From Chitinophagaceae bacterium (lineage in GTDB: Bacteria > Bacteroidota > Bacteroidia > Chitinophagales > Chitinophagaceae), in the NCBI GenBank assembly GCA_016786845.1, contig JAEUVB010000013.1, forward strand, positions 124,001-188,000: 64,000 nucleotides of DNA, given 5' to 3'. Shown here in pieces: positions 16,475-24,626 of this stretch; the stretch's first letter is position 1; each line of letters opens with the position of its first letter. A program made the position numbers and the translations under genes. The notes beneath the pieces were generated by a model. The model was not told the DNA's origin and did not search any database. It worked only from the letters and a program-made list of their open reading frames with translations.

Positions 16475-16873
16475 ATGAAAAAATCTAACATACTTGCCCT
16501 AGTTTTAATTGCAGTAGCCCTGGCCGCCATCGTGAGTATGGTGGGCGACTTCAGCAGCTACCAAACCTTTGCCAGTGCAGAAGCCAAACCGGGTAAAGAA
16601 TTTCAGATCATTGGTACCCTGGACACCTTAACGAGTCCGATGGAGTACGATCCGATCAAAGATGCCAACCGCTTTGTATTTTATGCCAAAGATGAAGCGG
16701 GCAAAACTTCCAAAGTCATTTTTACAGGCACCAAGCCACAGGATTTTGAACGGAGCGAAAAGCTCACCATGACCGGCAAAATGGAAAATGGTGAATTTCG
16801 TTGCAGCAAAATACTGATGAAATGTCCTTCTAAATATAAAACAGATCAGGTAGCCATTGGCAAACCGAGTTGA
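16475..16873 (+). CDS. ccmE: Cytochrome c maturation heme chaperone CcmE, Cys-x3-Tyr variant
   Basis: A 132-residue protein anchored by one N-terminal helix (about residues 5-24), then an OB-fold domain in the periplasm. CcmE carries heme covalently from the CcmC side to CcmF. Classic proteobacterial CcmE binds heme through His in H-x3-Tyr; here the corresponding site is KCPSKYK, giving Cys117 and Tyr121, the Cys variant known from some other lineages (system I*). The strands EFQIIGTLDT, FVFYAKDEAG and LTMTGKME match the family. ccmF follows 29 bp downstream, so this is probably a two-gene operon. Family call strong; chemistry of the Cys is by analogy. Confidence 0.9.
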   Translation: MKKSNILALVLIAVALAAIVSMVGDFSSYQTFASAEAKPGKEFQIIGTLDTLTSPMEYDPIKDANRFVFYAKDEAGKTSKVIFTGTKPQDFERSEKLTMTGKMENGEFRCSKILMKCPSKYKTDQVAIGKPS

Positions 16874-16902
16874 TCTATTCTTCTATCTCAAAATCATCCT
16901 GA

Positions 16903-19326
16903 TTGAATACTCAATTCCTCAATGAACATCTGATTCCGGGTCAGATCGGACAGTTTTTCGTGTTGCTGTCCTTTGTCGCTTCCATTACAGCGGCCTTGTC
17001 TTACTTCCTGTCGGCTCAATCTAAACTGCTGGCGAATGAACTGAGTTGGAAAAAATTAGGCCGGCTTGCTTTCAGCATCCATGCGTTGAGTGTGTTCGGG
17101 GTATTCTTTACTTTGTTCTATCTTATTTTCAATCATCGCTTCGAATATTTTTATGTCTGGTCACATTCCAGCAAGGCTCTTCCCTTCAAATACCTTTTAT
17201 CTTGTTTTTGGGAAGGCCAGCAGGGAAGCTTTTTGTTGTGGTCGATTTGGCATTGTGTCTTAGGCATGTTCCTCATTTTCAGACGCAATATCTGGGAGTC
17301 GCCGGTGATGGCCATTGTGAGTCTGTGTCAGATTGTGTTGGCGACGATGTTACTGGGCATTAATCTCTTTGGCACCAAGATCGGCATTACCCCCTTCATG
17401 TTGTTGCGCAATGAAATGGTGAATGCGCCTATCTTTCAGCAACCCAATTATCTTGAATTTGTCGTAGATGGAAACGGACTGAATCCATTATTGCAAAACT
17501 ATTGGATGGTTATTCACCCGCCGATTCTGTTTTTAGGGTTTGCATCGGCCTTGTTCCCTTTTGCTTATAGTGTGGCTGCGCTTTGGAAGAACAAATACGA
17601 CGACCTCATGCCTCACCTGCTTCGCTGGGCCTTATTTTGTGGTATGGTATTGGGCACCGGTATTATGATGGGCGGTGCATGGGCCTATGAAAGTCTGAAC
17701 TTTGGCGGATACTGGGCCTGGGATCCTGTTGAGAATGCATCCTTGGTTCCGTGGATCGTGATGGTGGCAGGATTACATACGACCATGATTTTTAAGGCTA
17801 CGGGCTATTCTTTGAAATCTACTTTTATCTTTTACATCTTCTCTTTTGTATTGGTTTTGTATTCCACCTTTCTTACGCGTACGGGCATATTGGGCGAGAC
17901 TTCGGTGCATGCGTTTACAGGTGAAGGTGAATCCTTGTTCATGCATCTCCTGATCTTTATGTTCTTATTTTTAGGTATTGGATTAGCTTTATTTTTCTAT
18001 CGTTATCGCAGCATACCGGATATTAAAAAAGAAGAAGAGGCGCTATCCTCCCGTGAATTCTGGATGTTTATTGGCTCCCTCGTCCTGATGATTTCGGTGG
18101 TACAAATTACCTATACGACTTCGATGCCGGTGTGGAATAAAATGTTCGGATTGAAATTAGCGATTACCGATCCGATAGCACACTATAATCGTATACAAGT
18201 ATGGATCACCATCATTGTATTATTTGGTACGGCCTTGATCTATTATTTAAAATTCAAGCAAAGTAATGTCAGGGAGTTTATCAAGAAGATTTTGCCTCCT
18301 TTCATACTGGCCCTATTATTAACCGGTATTATTTCGTGGTTGCAGGAACTCAGATCTGTTCCGATTGTCATTATGATGTTTGCGGGTGTGTTTGCAGCCC
18401 TGGCTAATTTGTTTTATCTCATCCGGGTCATAGGTCCCAAGACCATCAAATGGGGCGGATCGGTTGCGCATTTTGGATTTGCCTTGATGATGGTGGGCAT
18501 CGTGTTATCTTCCTATAATAAAAGTGTCATTTCCATCAACCGTTTGGGTGTTGACTTTGATATGGGCAAGAAGACTGCTGAAGAAAATAAAAAAGAAAGT
18601 CTGGAGAATTTATTGTTGTTCCGAAATATTCCGGTGCGCATGGATGCTTATACCCTCACCTATTTGGGCGATACGGTTTCGGAACCCAACCATTATTACA
18701 AGGTTAGATATCAACGTTTCGAAAAAGATACGGGTCGTGTGGCGGAAGAGTTTGTGTTGATGCCAAATGCGCAGATCAATCCTAAAATGGGATTGGTTTC
18801 AAGTCCGGATACAAGACATTATTTAACCCACGACATCTTTACCTATGTGACCTCTACCGTCGATAAAAACAAAATGAGCGATACGACGGCATTTAAATCT
18901 AAGCAGGTAAAGAAAGGTGATTCTATTTTCTTTGCATCCGGATTTATGATCTTCAAAGGATTCAATCTTCAGCCTACAAATCCAAATTACAGCGCTGTGG
19001 CAGGCGATGTAGCTGTAGCGGCCGATTTGGAAGTGCATGATTTGGAAGGCCATATTGAGACTTCCGACCCGGTGTATGTGATTCGAAATCAGGAAGAGCA
19101 GCAGATATTGGACACGGTAAAAAACTTCAACATCTTTACCCGTCTTCGCAAAATACTTCCACAAGAGAATGCGGTGATTATCGAATATAAACAACCCAGT
19201 GCGATGGAAGATTATATCATCATGAAGGCGATGGTCTTTCCTTATATTAATGTATTGTGGATCGGCACCATATTGATGGTCATTGGCTTTGGGATCAGTT
19301 TGCTTAAACGATTTAAAGCGAAATAA
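16903..19326 (+). CDS. ccmF: Cytochrome c biogenesis protein CcmF/CcsA
   Basis: An 807-residue, roughly 14-helix inner-membrane protein of the heme-handling family; it takes heme from CcmE and joins it to apocytochrome c. The tryptophan-rich heme motif is present (NFGGYWAWDPVENASLVPW) with flanking His residues (VIHPPILFLG, and VAGLHTTMIF), and a large periplasmic domain lies near residues 540-770 before the final helix. The start is a TTG at 16903; an in-frame TGA lies immediately before it and no ATG occurs early in the frame, so the start cannot be further upstream. It follows ccmE closely. Other system I genes (ccmA-D, ccmH) are not in the window. Confidence 0.93.
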   Translation: MNTQFLNEHLIPGQIGQFFVLLSFVASITAALSYFLSAQSKLLANELSWKKLGRLAFSIHALSVFGVFFTLFYLIFNHRFEYFYVWSHSSKALPFKYLLSCFWEGQQGSFLLWSIWHCVLGMFLIFRRNIWESPVMAIVSLCQIVLATMLLGINLFGTKIGITPFMLLRNEMVNAPIFQQPNYLEFVVDGNGLNPLLQNYWMVIHPPILFLGFASALFPFAYSVAALWKNKYDDLMPHLLRWALFCGMVLGTGIMMGGAWAYESLNFGGYWAWDPVENASLVPWIVMVAGLHTTMIFKATGYSLKSTFIFYIFSFVLVLYSTFLTRTGILGETSVHAFTGEGESLFMHLLIFMFLFLGIGLALFFYRYRSIPDIKKEEEALSSREFWMFIGSLVLMISVVQITYTTSMPVWNKMFGLKLAITDPIAHYNRIQVWITIIVLFGTALIYYLKFKQSNVREFIKKILPPFILALLLTGIISWLQELRSVPIVIMMFAGVFAALANLFYLIRVIGPKTIKWGGSVAHFGFALMMVGIVLSSYNKSVISINRLGVDFDMGKKTAEENKKESLENLLLFRNIPVRMDAYTLTYLGDTVSEPNHYYKVRYQRFEKDTGRVAEEFVLMPNAQINPKMGLVSSPDTRHYLTHDIFTYVTSTVDKNKMSDTTAFKSKQVKKGDSIFFASGFMIFKGFNLQPTNPNYSAVAGDVAVAADLEVHDLEGHIETSDPVYVIRNQEEQQILDTVKNFNIFTRLRKILPQENAVIIEYKQPSAMEDYIIMKAMVFPYINVLWIGTILMVIGFGISLLKRFKAK

Positions 19327-19385
19327 TTTGAAATCGTTTTATCTTTATCCAATAAATGCCTATTGAAAGGCATTGCATCAAAGCC

Positions 19386-19946
19386 ATGGATATGAGCCGA
19401 ACAATACTTCATCAGGCATTTGCCCTTTTCATTTTATTTCTTTTCATTTTTTCCGGATGCAAAAGCGGGGACCCGTGCAAGAATGATGTATGTGTCAATG
19501 GAAGTGTGTGTAAAGACGGGACGTGTATTTGCCCGTTCGGATATGAAGGCGAACATTGTGAACGAATGTCCCGCGATAAATTCAACGGCCAGTGGAATGT
19601 CAATGAAGATGGGACACTGACTGAACCTGCACAATATACCATGGTGATTGAAAACGGCACTGAGACCGATCAGGTGTTAATCTGGAATTTTCAAAATCAT
19701 TTTACCGAGGTGGTTCGGGGCGTTTGTAAGGCAGATTCCTTTTTCATACCCTTGCAAACATTTGCAAATGGAGATCGTGTAGAGGGTTGGGGAACCATCA
19801 AGGATAAGAATCCCTTCAATTATACGTATCAACCCAATGCCTATCAGCATGCCGACATGACGTTATTTTATCAGGTTTCAGACAGTTTAGGCCAGGTCAA
19901 TGCATATGGTTTGGGCGGTGGTTTGCCTTCCATTTGGAGCAAATAA
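19386..19946 (+). CDS. EGF-domain lipoprotein, copy 1
   Basis: A 186-residue lipoprotein. I chose the ATG at 19386 (MDMSRTILHQ) because it precedes the signal peptide; the box is IFSGC. The mature protein opens with one EGF-like module with six Cys (from CKNDVC to GYEGEHCE) and continues with a domain of about 130 residues of beta character (DKFNGQWNVNEDGTL, then ENGTETDQVLIWNF, ending GLPSIWSK). The neighbour at 20155-20694 has the same layout and the same C-terminal end, so they are tandem duplicates. EGF modules are rare in bacteria; a surface or binding role is inference. Confidence 0.85.
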   Translation: MDMSRTILHQAFALFILFLFIFSGCKSGDPCKNDVCVNGSVCKDGTCICPFGYEGEHCERMSRDKFNGQWNVNEDGTLTEPAQYTMVIENGTETDQVLIWNFQNHFTEVVRGVCKADSFFIPLQTFANGDRVEGWGTIKDKNPFNYTYQPNAYQHADMTLFYQVSDSLGQVNAYGLGGGLPSIWSK

Positions 19947-20154
19947 ATTGGATTCCCGGCCGAGGCATTCCGTCGAACTGTGGCAGTCTGAAAGAGAATT
20001 CTGTCAAAATCATTTGCGTAAACATTTTTTTTTATATATTTACCCAATAGAAAGTGTATACAAAAAGGGTATGCATCTTGGACTAACGCTTTTGTATGAG
20101 TATACGTCTAAGCATACATACCCTGAGGTAACAGAGCCATCTTAATAATAAAAC

Positions 20155-20694
20155 ATGAAGAATTTACTTTTAACAGCCATTACTACCCTTTTAGTTTTTA
20201 CGGCAACGGTGTTCAATGCCTGCAAACCGGACCAATGTAAACATGTCAGTTGCGCTTATAGTGGCACTTGTAAGGATGGAGCCTGTATTTGTCAGGTAGG
20301 ATATGAAGGTGAGCATTGTGAAACAGTGACCCGTGACAAATTCAAAGGAATTTGGAATATTAATGAAGACGGCACTTTATCCGGTGCAGCTCAATATACC
20401 GTGAGTATGGAAAATGGTTCTAAAATCAACGAAGTGATCATCAAGAATTTTCAGAATAATTTTACGGAAGATGTGAGAGGCGTAGCTTATCGTGATACAT
20501 TGACCATACCTCAGCAAAGTTTTACCAATGGCAGTACAATTGAAGGTTGGGCAACAATCGTTGATACGAATCCATTGAACCAACATTACTATCAACATGC
20601 GGTGATGACGGTTTATTACAAAGTGACGAATAGTCTTGGACAGATCAATGAATATGGCAGCGGCGGAGCAGGTCCATCGATTTGGAGCAAATAA
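20155..20694 (+). CDS. EGF-domain lipoprotein, copy 2
   Basis: 179 residues. A signal peptide with the box VFNAC is followed by a six-Cys EGF-like module (CKHVSC to GYEGEHCE) and the same C-terminal domain as copy 1 (DKFKGIWNINEDGTL, then FQNNFTEDVRGVAYRD, ending GPSIWSK). Differences are scattered along the whole protein, so the duplication is not very recent. About 210 bases, AT-rich, separate the copies, and a good terminator follows. I do not recognise the C-terminal domain; it looks like a beta-sandwich. Confidence 0.87.
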   Translation: MKNLLLTAITTLLVFTATVFNACKPDQCKHVSCAYSGTCKDGACICQVGYEGEHCETVTRDKFKGIWNINEDGTLSGAAQYTVSMENGSKINEVIIKNFQNNFTEDVRGVAYRDTLTIPQQSFTNGSTIEGWATIVDTNPLNQHYYQHAVMTVYYKVTNSLGQINEYGSGGAGPSIWSK

Positions 20695-20713
20695 TAAAAA
20701 AGATATATAAAAT

Positions 20714-20744
20714 AAAAAATCCCGATTGATTCGGGATTTTTTTT
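20714..20744. terminator. Bidirectional Rho-independent terminator
   Basis: AATCCCGA (20718-20725) pairs with TCGGGATT (20731-20738), flanked by A-runs on the left and eight T on the right. It can end the EGF-lipoprotein transcript on the plus strand and the DUF218 gene, whose stop is at 20760, on the minus strand. Confidence 0.9.
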
Positions 20745-20759
20745 ATGGAGTTGATTTTC

Positions 20760-21431
20760 TTAAAGAGGCCCTAATTTCTTATCCGGACCGAAGTAGATTT
20801 GTCGTCCGAAGGTTCCCATCAATCGGGTAGGCAGACTTTCTTTGCTGACGATAGATGTAAATGTAGGTTTAAAAGCGATCATGCTATCAATCATCGGATT
20901 ATCGTGGTTCATATTCTTCACGATTTCGAAATTCACAGGAATATGTTGAATATGGGACGCAAATCGTCTGCGGGTAAATGCTTTTAACACCATACTTTGA
21001 AACGGATCGGTGGCCAAAGCAATTTGTTTAAACCCTTTCTGCTTGGCCATTAAGTAGGAATAATAGACATTTTCGGTACTGTGTTTGGCCAGGGTATCAT
21101 AAAAGATATGATTTGCCGGAACGCCCAATTTCTGTGCATAGAGACCCATAGCCACAGCCTCATAAAAGGGGGTATATACGGCGGCTCCGGAATAGATGAT
21201 ATTTTTGGTGATGCCTTTTTCATAGAGATAGACGCTCCAAAGTACACGGGCCTTCATAATACTATCCCAACGTCCATTCTTTAATGGCACACCGGGAACG
21301 ATAATCGCATCGTAAACGACGCCGGAAGCTTCGACCTCTTTATAGAGTCTGGTACCTCTTTTGATCAACATCGAACATGATGATAGAAAAATTACTGAAA
21401 AAACAGCGATCAGGAGAAATAAATTGCGCAT
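20760..21431 (-). CDS. DUF218 (YdcF/SanA/ElyC-like) lipoprotein
   Basis: 223 residues. The N-terminus MRNLFLLIAVFSVIFLSSC has a lipoprotein box, so this family member is probably lipid-anchored rather than membrane-spanning. DAIIVPGVPLKNGRWDSIMKAR, IIYSGAAVYTPFYEA and the DTLAKHSTENVYYSY/ATDPFQSMV blocks are the typical PF02698 segments (conserved Gly, Arg, Glu-Ala and Ser-Thr-x-Glu-Asn). Members such as ElyC and SanA influence envelope integrity or peptidoglycan precursor use; the biochemical reaction is unsettled. It is convergent with the EGF lipoproteins and next to the TDO gene on the same strand. Confidence 0.85.
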   Translation of the reverse strand: MRNLFLLIAVFSVIFLSSCSMLIKRGTRLYKEVEASGVVYDAIIVPGVPLKNGRWDSIMKARVLWSVYLYEKGITKNIIYSGAAVYTPFYEAVAMGLYAQKLGVPANHIFYDTLAKHSTENVYYSYLMAKQKGFKQIALATDPFQSMVLKAFTRRRFASHIQHIPVNFEIVKNMNHDNPMIDSMIAFKPTFTSIVSKESLPTRLMGTFGRQIYFGPDKKLGPL

Positions 21432-21519
21432 AGTGAGTCATTTTGTAAATCAAAAATAGCTATACAATCGACACAATGATATAGACAATGCCAATACATT
21501 ATTTTCGTTCTATATTCAG

Positions 21520-22533
21520 TTATTGCCCGTATCCCAATTTACTGGCCAGGGTTTCCGGAAGTGTTGGAAGCCGGTTTCTTTGGATGAGGAAGGAAGTGAG
21601 ATCTGCAAATTCTTTAAACACATAATGCGTATCCGCAGCAGCCTTGAGGTATTCGGCACCGGTACTGCCCCCTGTACCGATACGACGGCCGATCATCCGT
21701 TGAACCATATTCATATGTCTGTAACGCCATTGAGCAAGAAGTTCGTCAATATCGAGTAAGCAATTGAGAAATTGAAAAGGTGTATTGAGTAATGGGAAAT
21801 CGCGATACAACATGATAAACAAAGCAGATCGGTTAGCCTCTATACTTAAGCGGCGACCTTCAAGATGTTCGGAAGGCGCAGTAAACAAGGCATCAAACAA
21901 ATGCATATTTTGTTTTTCACCTTCCTGCAAACTTTCCTGATAAATTGACTTATAAGAAGAAATAAACGAAGTAGGCTCCGGCCAATACTCGGCATCTTTG
22001 ATAAACGGCATTCTTTCCAACCATTGGCTCACGAGGGTGAACAAGGAAATTTCACTCTCCGCTTTTTTAACCCGGTCAACATCTGCGGTATTGAGTTGAG
22101 ACAAGTAATATTGTTGACCAAATCGTTTATCAAAAGGTAGTCCGAGAGCCGCTTCGAGTATCTTAAATTGAATGCTTTGAAATCCGGATGCTGGTCGCAG
22201 GAAATCTCTGAAGTCCAGAAAATCCAATGGGGTCATCGTTTCCAAAATACTAATTTTATCTACCAGCATTTGCAGGATAGCGGCCACACGCTTCAAGCGA
22301 TGAACGGCGGTATACATATCCGGAGAATTATCTTCAATATTTTGCTTTAAGAAGATTTCGCGCACTATGCCCACTTCATGCAGGATTTGTTTGAACCATA
22401 ATTCATACGATTGATGGATTATGATGAAAAGCATTTCATCATCTGCCCGAACGCCATTCTTTTTACTTTCCTCTTCCTGGGCATTCAGAATTTTATCTAA
22501 TTGTAGATACTCGCTATAGTAGACGGGCTTCAT
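21520..22533 (-). CDS. kynA: Tryptophan 2,3-dioxygenase
   Basis: Heme enzyme that opens the indole ring of L-tryptophan to N-formylkynurenine, the first step of the kynurenine pathway. The 337-residue product has the family blocks: YYSEYLQLDKILNAQ at the start, IIIHQSYELWFKQILHE (with the active-site His and the Phe/Tyr pocket), DFLDFRDFLRPASGFQS (substrate carboxylate Arg), YRHMNMVQRMIG (proximal heme His) and GTGGSTGAEYLKAA. No other kynurenine-pathway gene is beside it, so whether tryptophan is degraded or used for NAD synthesis cannot be told here. Confidence 0.95.
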   Translation of the reverse strand: MKPVYYSEYLQLDKILNAQEEESKKNGVRADDEMLFIIIHQSYELWFKQILHEVGIVREIFLKQNIEDNSPDMYTAVHRLKRVAAILQMLVDKISILETMTPLDFLDFRDFLRPASGFQSIQFKILEAALGLPFDKRFGQQYYLSQLNTADVDRVKKAESEISLFTLVSQWLERMPFIKDAEYWPEPTSFISSYKSIYQESLQEGEKQNMHLFDALFTAPSEHLEGRRLSIEANRSALFIMLYRDFPLLNTPFQFLNCLLDIDELLAQWRYRHMNMVQRMIGRRIGTGGSTGAEYLKAAADTHYVFKEFADLTSFLIQRNRLPTLPETLASKLGYGQ

Positions 22534-22676
22534 AGGATATTCATTTAATAATTGTAGAATGATTTATACGCCGACTAATTTGCTTTTAGAGGCTGAATAT
22601 TCCGTGAAATTAATGACAGAAAATTTGTTTACAATTAAAATTTTAATTTTCCTTCTTCATGATATATATTTGTCGC

Positions 22677-22764
<88 letters not shown>

Positions 22765-22780
22765 ACCCAAAATGAATATT

Positions 22781-22813
22781 CCCCTCCGTGAAGCGAGGGG
22801 ATTTTTATTTTCC
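22781..22813 (+). terminator. Terminator after tRNA-Ser
   Basis: CCCCTC (22781-22786) pairs with GAGGGG (22795-22800), followed by ATTTTTATTTT. Its stem and T-rich tail resemble, in inverted order, the G/C-rich hairpins of the two repeats just downstream, so it may be derived from the same element. Confidence 0.65.
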
Positions 22814-22819
22814 ATAACC

Positions 22820-22945
22820 CGTGAAAAGCTTGCTTTTCTAAGGGGATGGAAAATAAAAATCCCCCGACACGAAGTGGCGAGGGGGAAAATTCATTTGGGG
22901 GTTGATGCCCCCCTTACAGGGATCAGTATAACTAATCCATTTCAT
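22820..22945. repeat. 126-bp direct repeat, copy 1
   Basis: Begins CGTGAAAAGCTTGCTTTTC and contains a C5/G5 hairpin (around CGACACGAAGTGGCGAGG) and ends near CAGTATAACTAATCC. A second copy follows immediately at 22946 with only a few changes. No convincing open frame is specific to it; the frames that cross both copies on either strand just repeat the same meaningless peptide. Confidence 0.85.
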
Positions 22946-23068
22946 CGTGAAAAGCTTGCTTTTCCAAGGGGATGGAAAATAAAAATCCCCCGACACGAAG
23001 TGGCGAGGGGGAAAGTTCATTTTGGGGTTGAGGCCTCCCCGTACAGGGATCAGTGTAACTAACCCCTT
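22946..23068. repeat. 126-bp direct repeat, copy 2
   Basis: Adjacent copy of the preceding repeat, with the same hairpin and ending CAGTGTAACTAACCC. By eye it differs from copy 1 at roughly one base in ten, mostly in the last third. Confidence 0.85.
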
Positions 23069-23165
23069 TAAAATCAGAGTGAGAATGAGCGCGGAGTGCG
23101 GCGGCACCCAATCGAGTTCTCGCACAGATGTTTTACTCCACACTCACTCTGTTTCTCAAACTTGA
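23069..23165. repeat. Stem-loop repeat element A
   Basis: About 97 bases with TCAGAGTGAGAATGAGCGCG at its start and CTCACTCTG near its end, which pair (CAGAGTGAG/CTCACTCTG), so the element can fold as one long hairpin. A related copy lies at 23235 and a shorter one follows tRNA-Pro. It begins right where the 126-bp repeat ends. Confidence 0.75.
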
Positions 23166-23234
23166 ATAAAGAATTCAAGTATAAGCGCCAAATGATCAAA
23201 AAATAGTTCGAAAGTTGTAGCCTTGATTCCACCA

Positions 23235-23328
23235 TAAAATCAGATGGAGAATGAGCGCGGGGTGCGGCCATCCCAATAGAGTTTACGCTCAGATTTCTTA
23301 CTTCACACTGTTTCTCAAGTTTGAATTT
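23235..23328. repeat. Stem-loop repeat element B (degenerate copy of A)
   Basis: About 94 bases sharing GAGAATGAGCGCGG, GTGCGGC, the block around CCCAAT-GAGTT and CACACTGTTTCTCAA with element A, but the outer stem is imperfect. About 70 bases of unique AT-rich sequence separate A and B. The region 23329-23459 up to the next start codon holds nothing I recognise apart from a TATATTTACC sequence near 23444 that could be a -7 promoter box. Confidence 0.7.
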
Positions 23329-23459
23329 TCTGAAAAGAACATCAAATCTAAATAGAAGAGCGTTAAATCCCGATTGAATACTCACGCCAATTTATTTATT
23401 CATTCTTACACATTCTGATACTGTAAACCTCAAAACATTTTCCCTATATTTACCGTTCG

Positions 23460-24281
23460 ATGTCTACAAGAATAGCCTTCTTTCATGGTCTGTCATTTTT
23501 ATTTTTATTGACAAGTGCTTGTCAAGATAATGTTTCCGTCCGCAAAAAACCAATTATTCTTGGAGATACCAACAGCATTGTAACAGAATCGGATAGTGTA
23601 TACTTAAGAAATTTTACGGATGATATATCACCGGTGAATAAAAAATCTTCAGAAAGCGACATCACAAAAATGATGGTACAAGTAGACAGTGCCAAAAGTT
23701 CCAAGAAGCTTGAAGAAAATACGCAACCCAAACAGATCAGCGGATTTACCATAAATTTTGAAGAATGCAGTGTGACCTTCGATGGCCTTTCGGCGCATGC
23801 GATCCAAAACACTCAGGATGAACGCCATTTAAACAGCGTATCCTATGTTAAAGATATTGGAGATTTTATGGAAATGCAGCTCGAGGTAACCGGACTCAGT
23901 GAGGTGAGACTGGAACAAAGATTATTTACCCGCTTGGTTGTTCGGTTGGAAAATGAAACCATCACCCTATTGGATTTAGGAAAGTATATTACACCTTGGT
24001 ATAATTTGGCCGGAAAAAATAACCGATTTATTTCCGTAGGTTCTAATTCCATTCAGTATGAGCAGGTGGATAAAAATAAAATCCGAAATGCTTTGGACAA
24101 AGAACTTCGAAAAAAGAAAAAGAGCGTAACGGAAATGAATAACTGGCTCAATGCCATTAAAAACGTAAGCAATTATACAGATGCTCCTTGTGAGCTAAAG
24201 GTCGTATCCGGACAGTGGCGGATATGGGGTAAAAAGGATGGTCGAACCGTTCGCAAGCTGATCCAGTTTGACGTGCCGTGA
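23460..24281 (+). CDS. Lipoprotein of unknown function
   Basis: 273 residues. The signal peptide ends in the lipobox LTSAC. Residues 25-95 are low-complexity and rich in Ser, Lys and Asp, probably a flexible linker. A folded part from about residue 98 (GFTINFEECSVTFDGLSAHAI) contains a strand-rich segment and a helical basic region (IRNALDKELRKKKKSVTEMNNW), with two Cys (near residues 102 and 250) that could form a disulfide. I do not recognise the family. It stands alone between repeat elements and tRNA-Pro. Confidence 0.75.
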   Translation: MSTRIAFFHGLSFLFLLTSACQDNVSVRKKPIILGDTNSIVTESDSVYLRNFTDDISPVNKKSSESDITKMMVQVDSAKSSKKLEENTQPKQISGFTINFEECSVTFDGLSAHAIQNTQDERHLNSVSYVKDIGDFMEMQLEVTGLSEVRLEQRLFTRLVVRLENETITLLDLGKYITPWYNLAGKNNRFISVGSNSIQYEQVDKNKIRNALDKELRKKKKSVTEMNNWLNAIKNVSNYTDAPCELKVVSGQWRIWGKKDGRTVRKLIQFDVP

Positions 24282-24357
24282 TAAAGCCTTTTTTATATTT
24301 TATAAATGAATTACTTTTGTTGGCCTTTAACTTCTTTGTAAGTTGAATCCTCCAATT

Positions 24358-24434
24358 CGGGACGTAGTTCAGCTCGGTAGAATCCACGTCTGGGGGGCGT
24401 GTGGTCGCAGGTTCAAATCCTGTCGTCCCGACCA
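24358..24434 (+). tRNA. tRNA-Pro (anticodon GGG)
   Basis: 77 bases with encoded CCA. The acceptor stem CGGGACG pairs with CGTCCCG, the D arm holds AGTTCAGCTCGGTAGA, the anticodon stem CACGT/GCGTG encloses the loop CTGGGGG (anticodon GGG), and the T arm contains GGTTCAAATCC. The unpaired first position and the C1-G72 pair fit bacterial tRNA-Pro. Confidence 0.97.
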
Positions 24435-24436
24435 TC

Positions 24437-24499
24437 AATCAGCGTGAGCATGAGCACAGAGATCAGGAGGTTTCGATTCATTTCTCACGCTGATTTTTT
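24437..24499 (+). terminator. Long-loop terminator after tRNA-Pro, related to stem-loop elements A/B
   Basis: AATCAGCGTGAG (24437-24448) pairs perfectly over 12 bases with CTCACGCTGATT (24484-24495), followed by T's. The loop of 35 bases (starting CATGAGCAC) is much longer than usual and resembles the start of elements A and B. It probably serves as the tRNA terminator while being a copy of a mobile or dispersed repeat. Confidence 0.75.
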
Positions 24500-24626
24500 C
24501 AACTCCTTCATCCTATTTAAGGAAATCCAATTTTCGAACAGGCCATTACATAGAACTCAAAAGCCTATAAAGCTGATACGATTTCGCATAGCTTCCAATA
24601 TAAGATGGTATTATTCACCGCTCATG

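Noticed and set aside
22772..23143. Open frames on both strands through the 126-bp repeats (with the repeated peptide PRHFVSGDFYFP)
   Set aside because: The peptide repeats because the DNA repeats, and neither frame has a start or composition that suggests translation.
23074..23385. 103-residue minus-strand frame across stem-loop elements A and B
   Set aside because: Same reason: it reads the two repeat copies and nothing more.
24157..24438. 93-residue open frame on the minus strand beginning MMVGTTGFEPATTRPPDV
   Set aside because: This peptide is the antisense reading of tRNA-Pro and a well-known false protein in databases; it also overlaps the lipoprotein gene.
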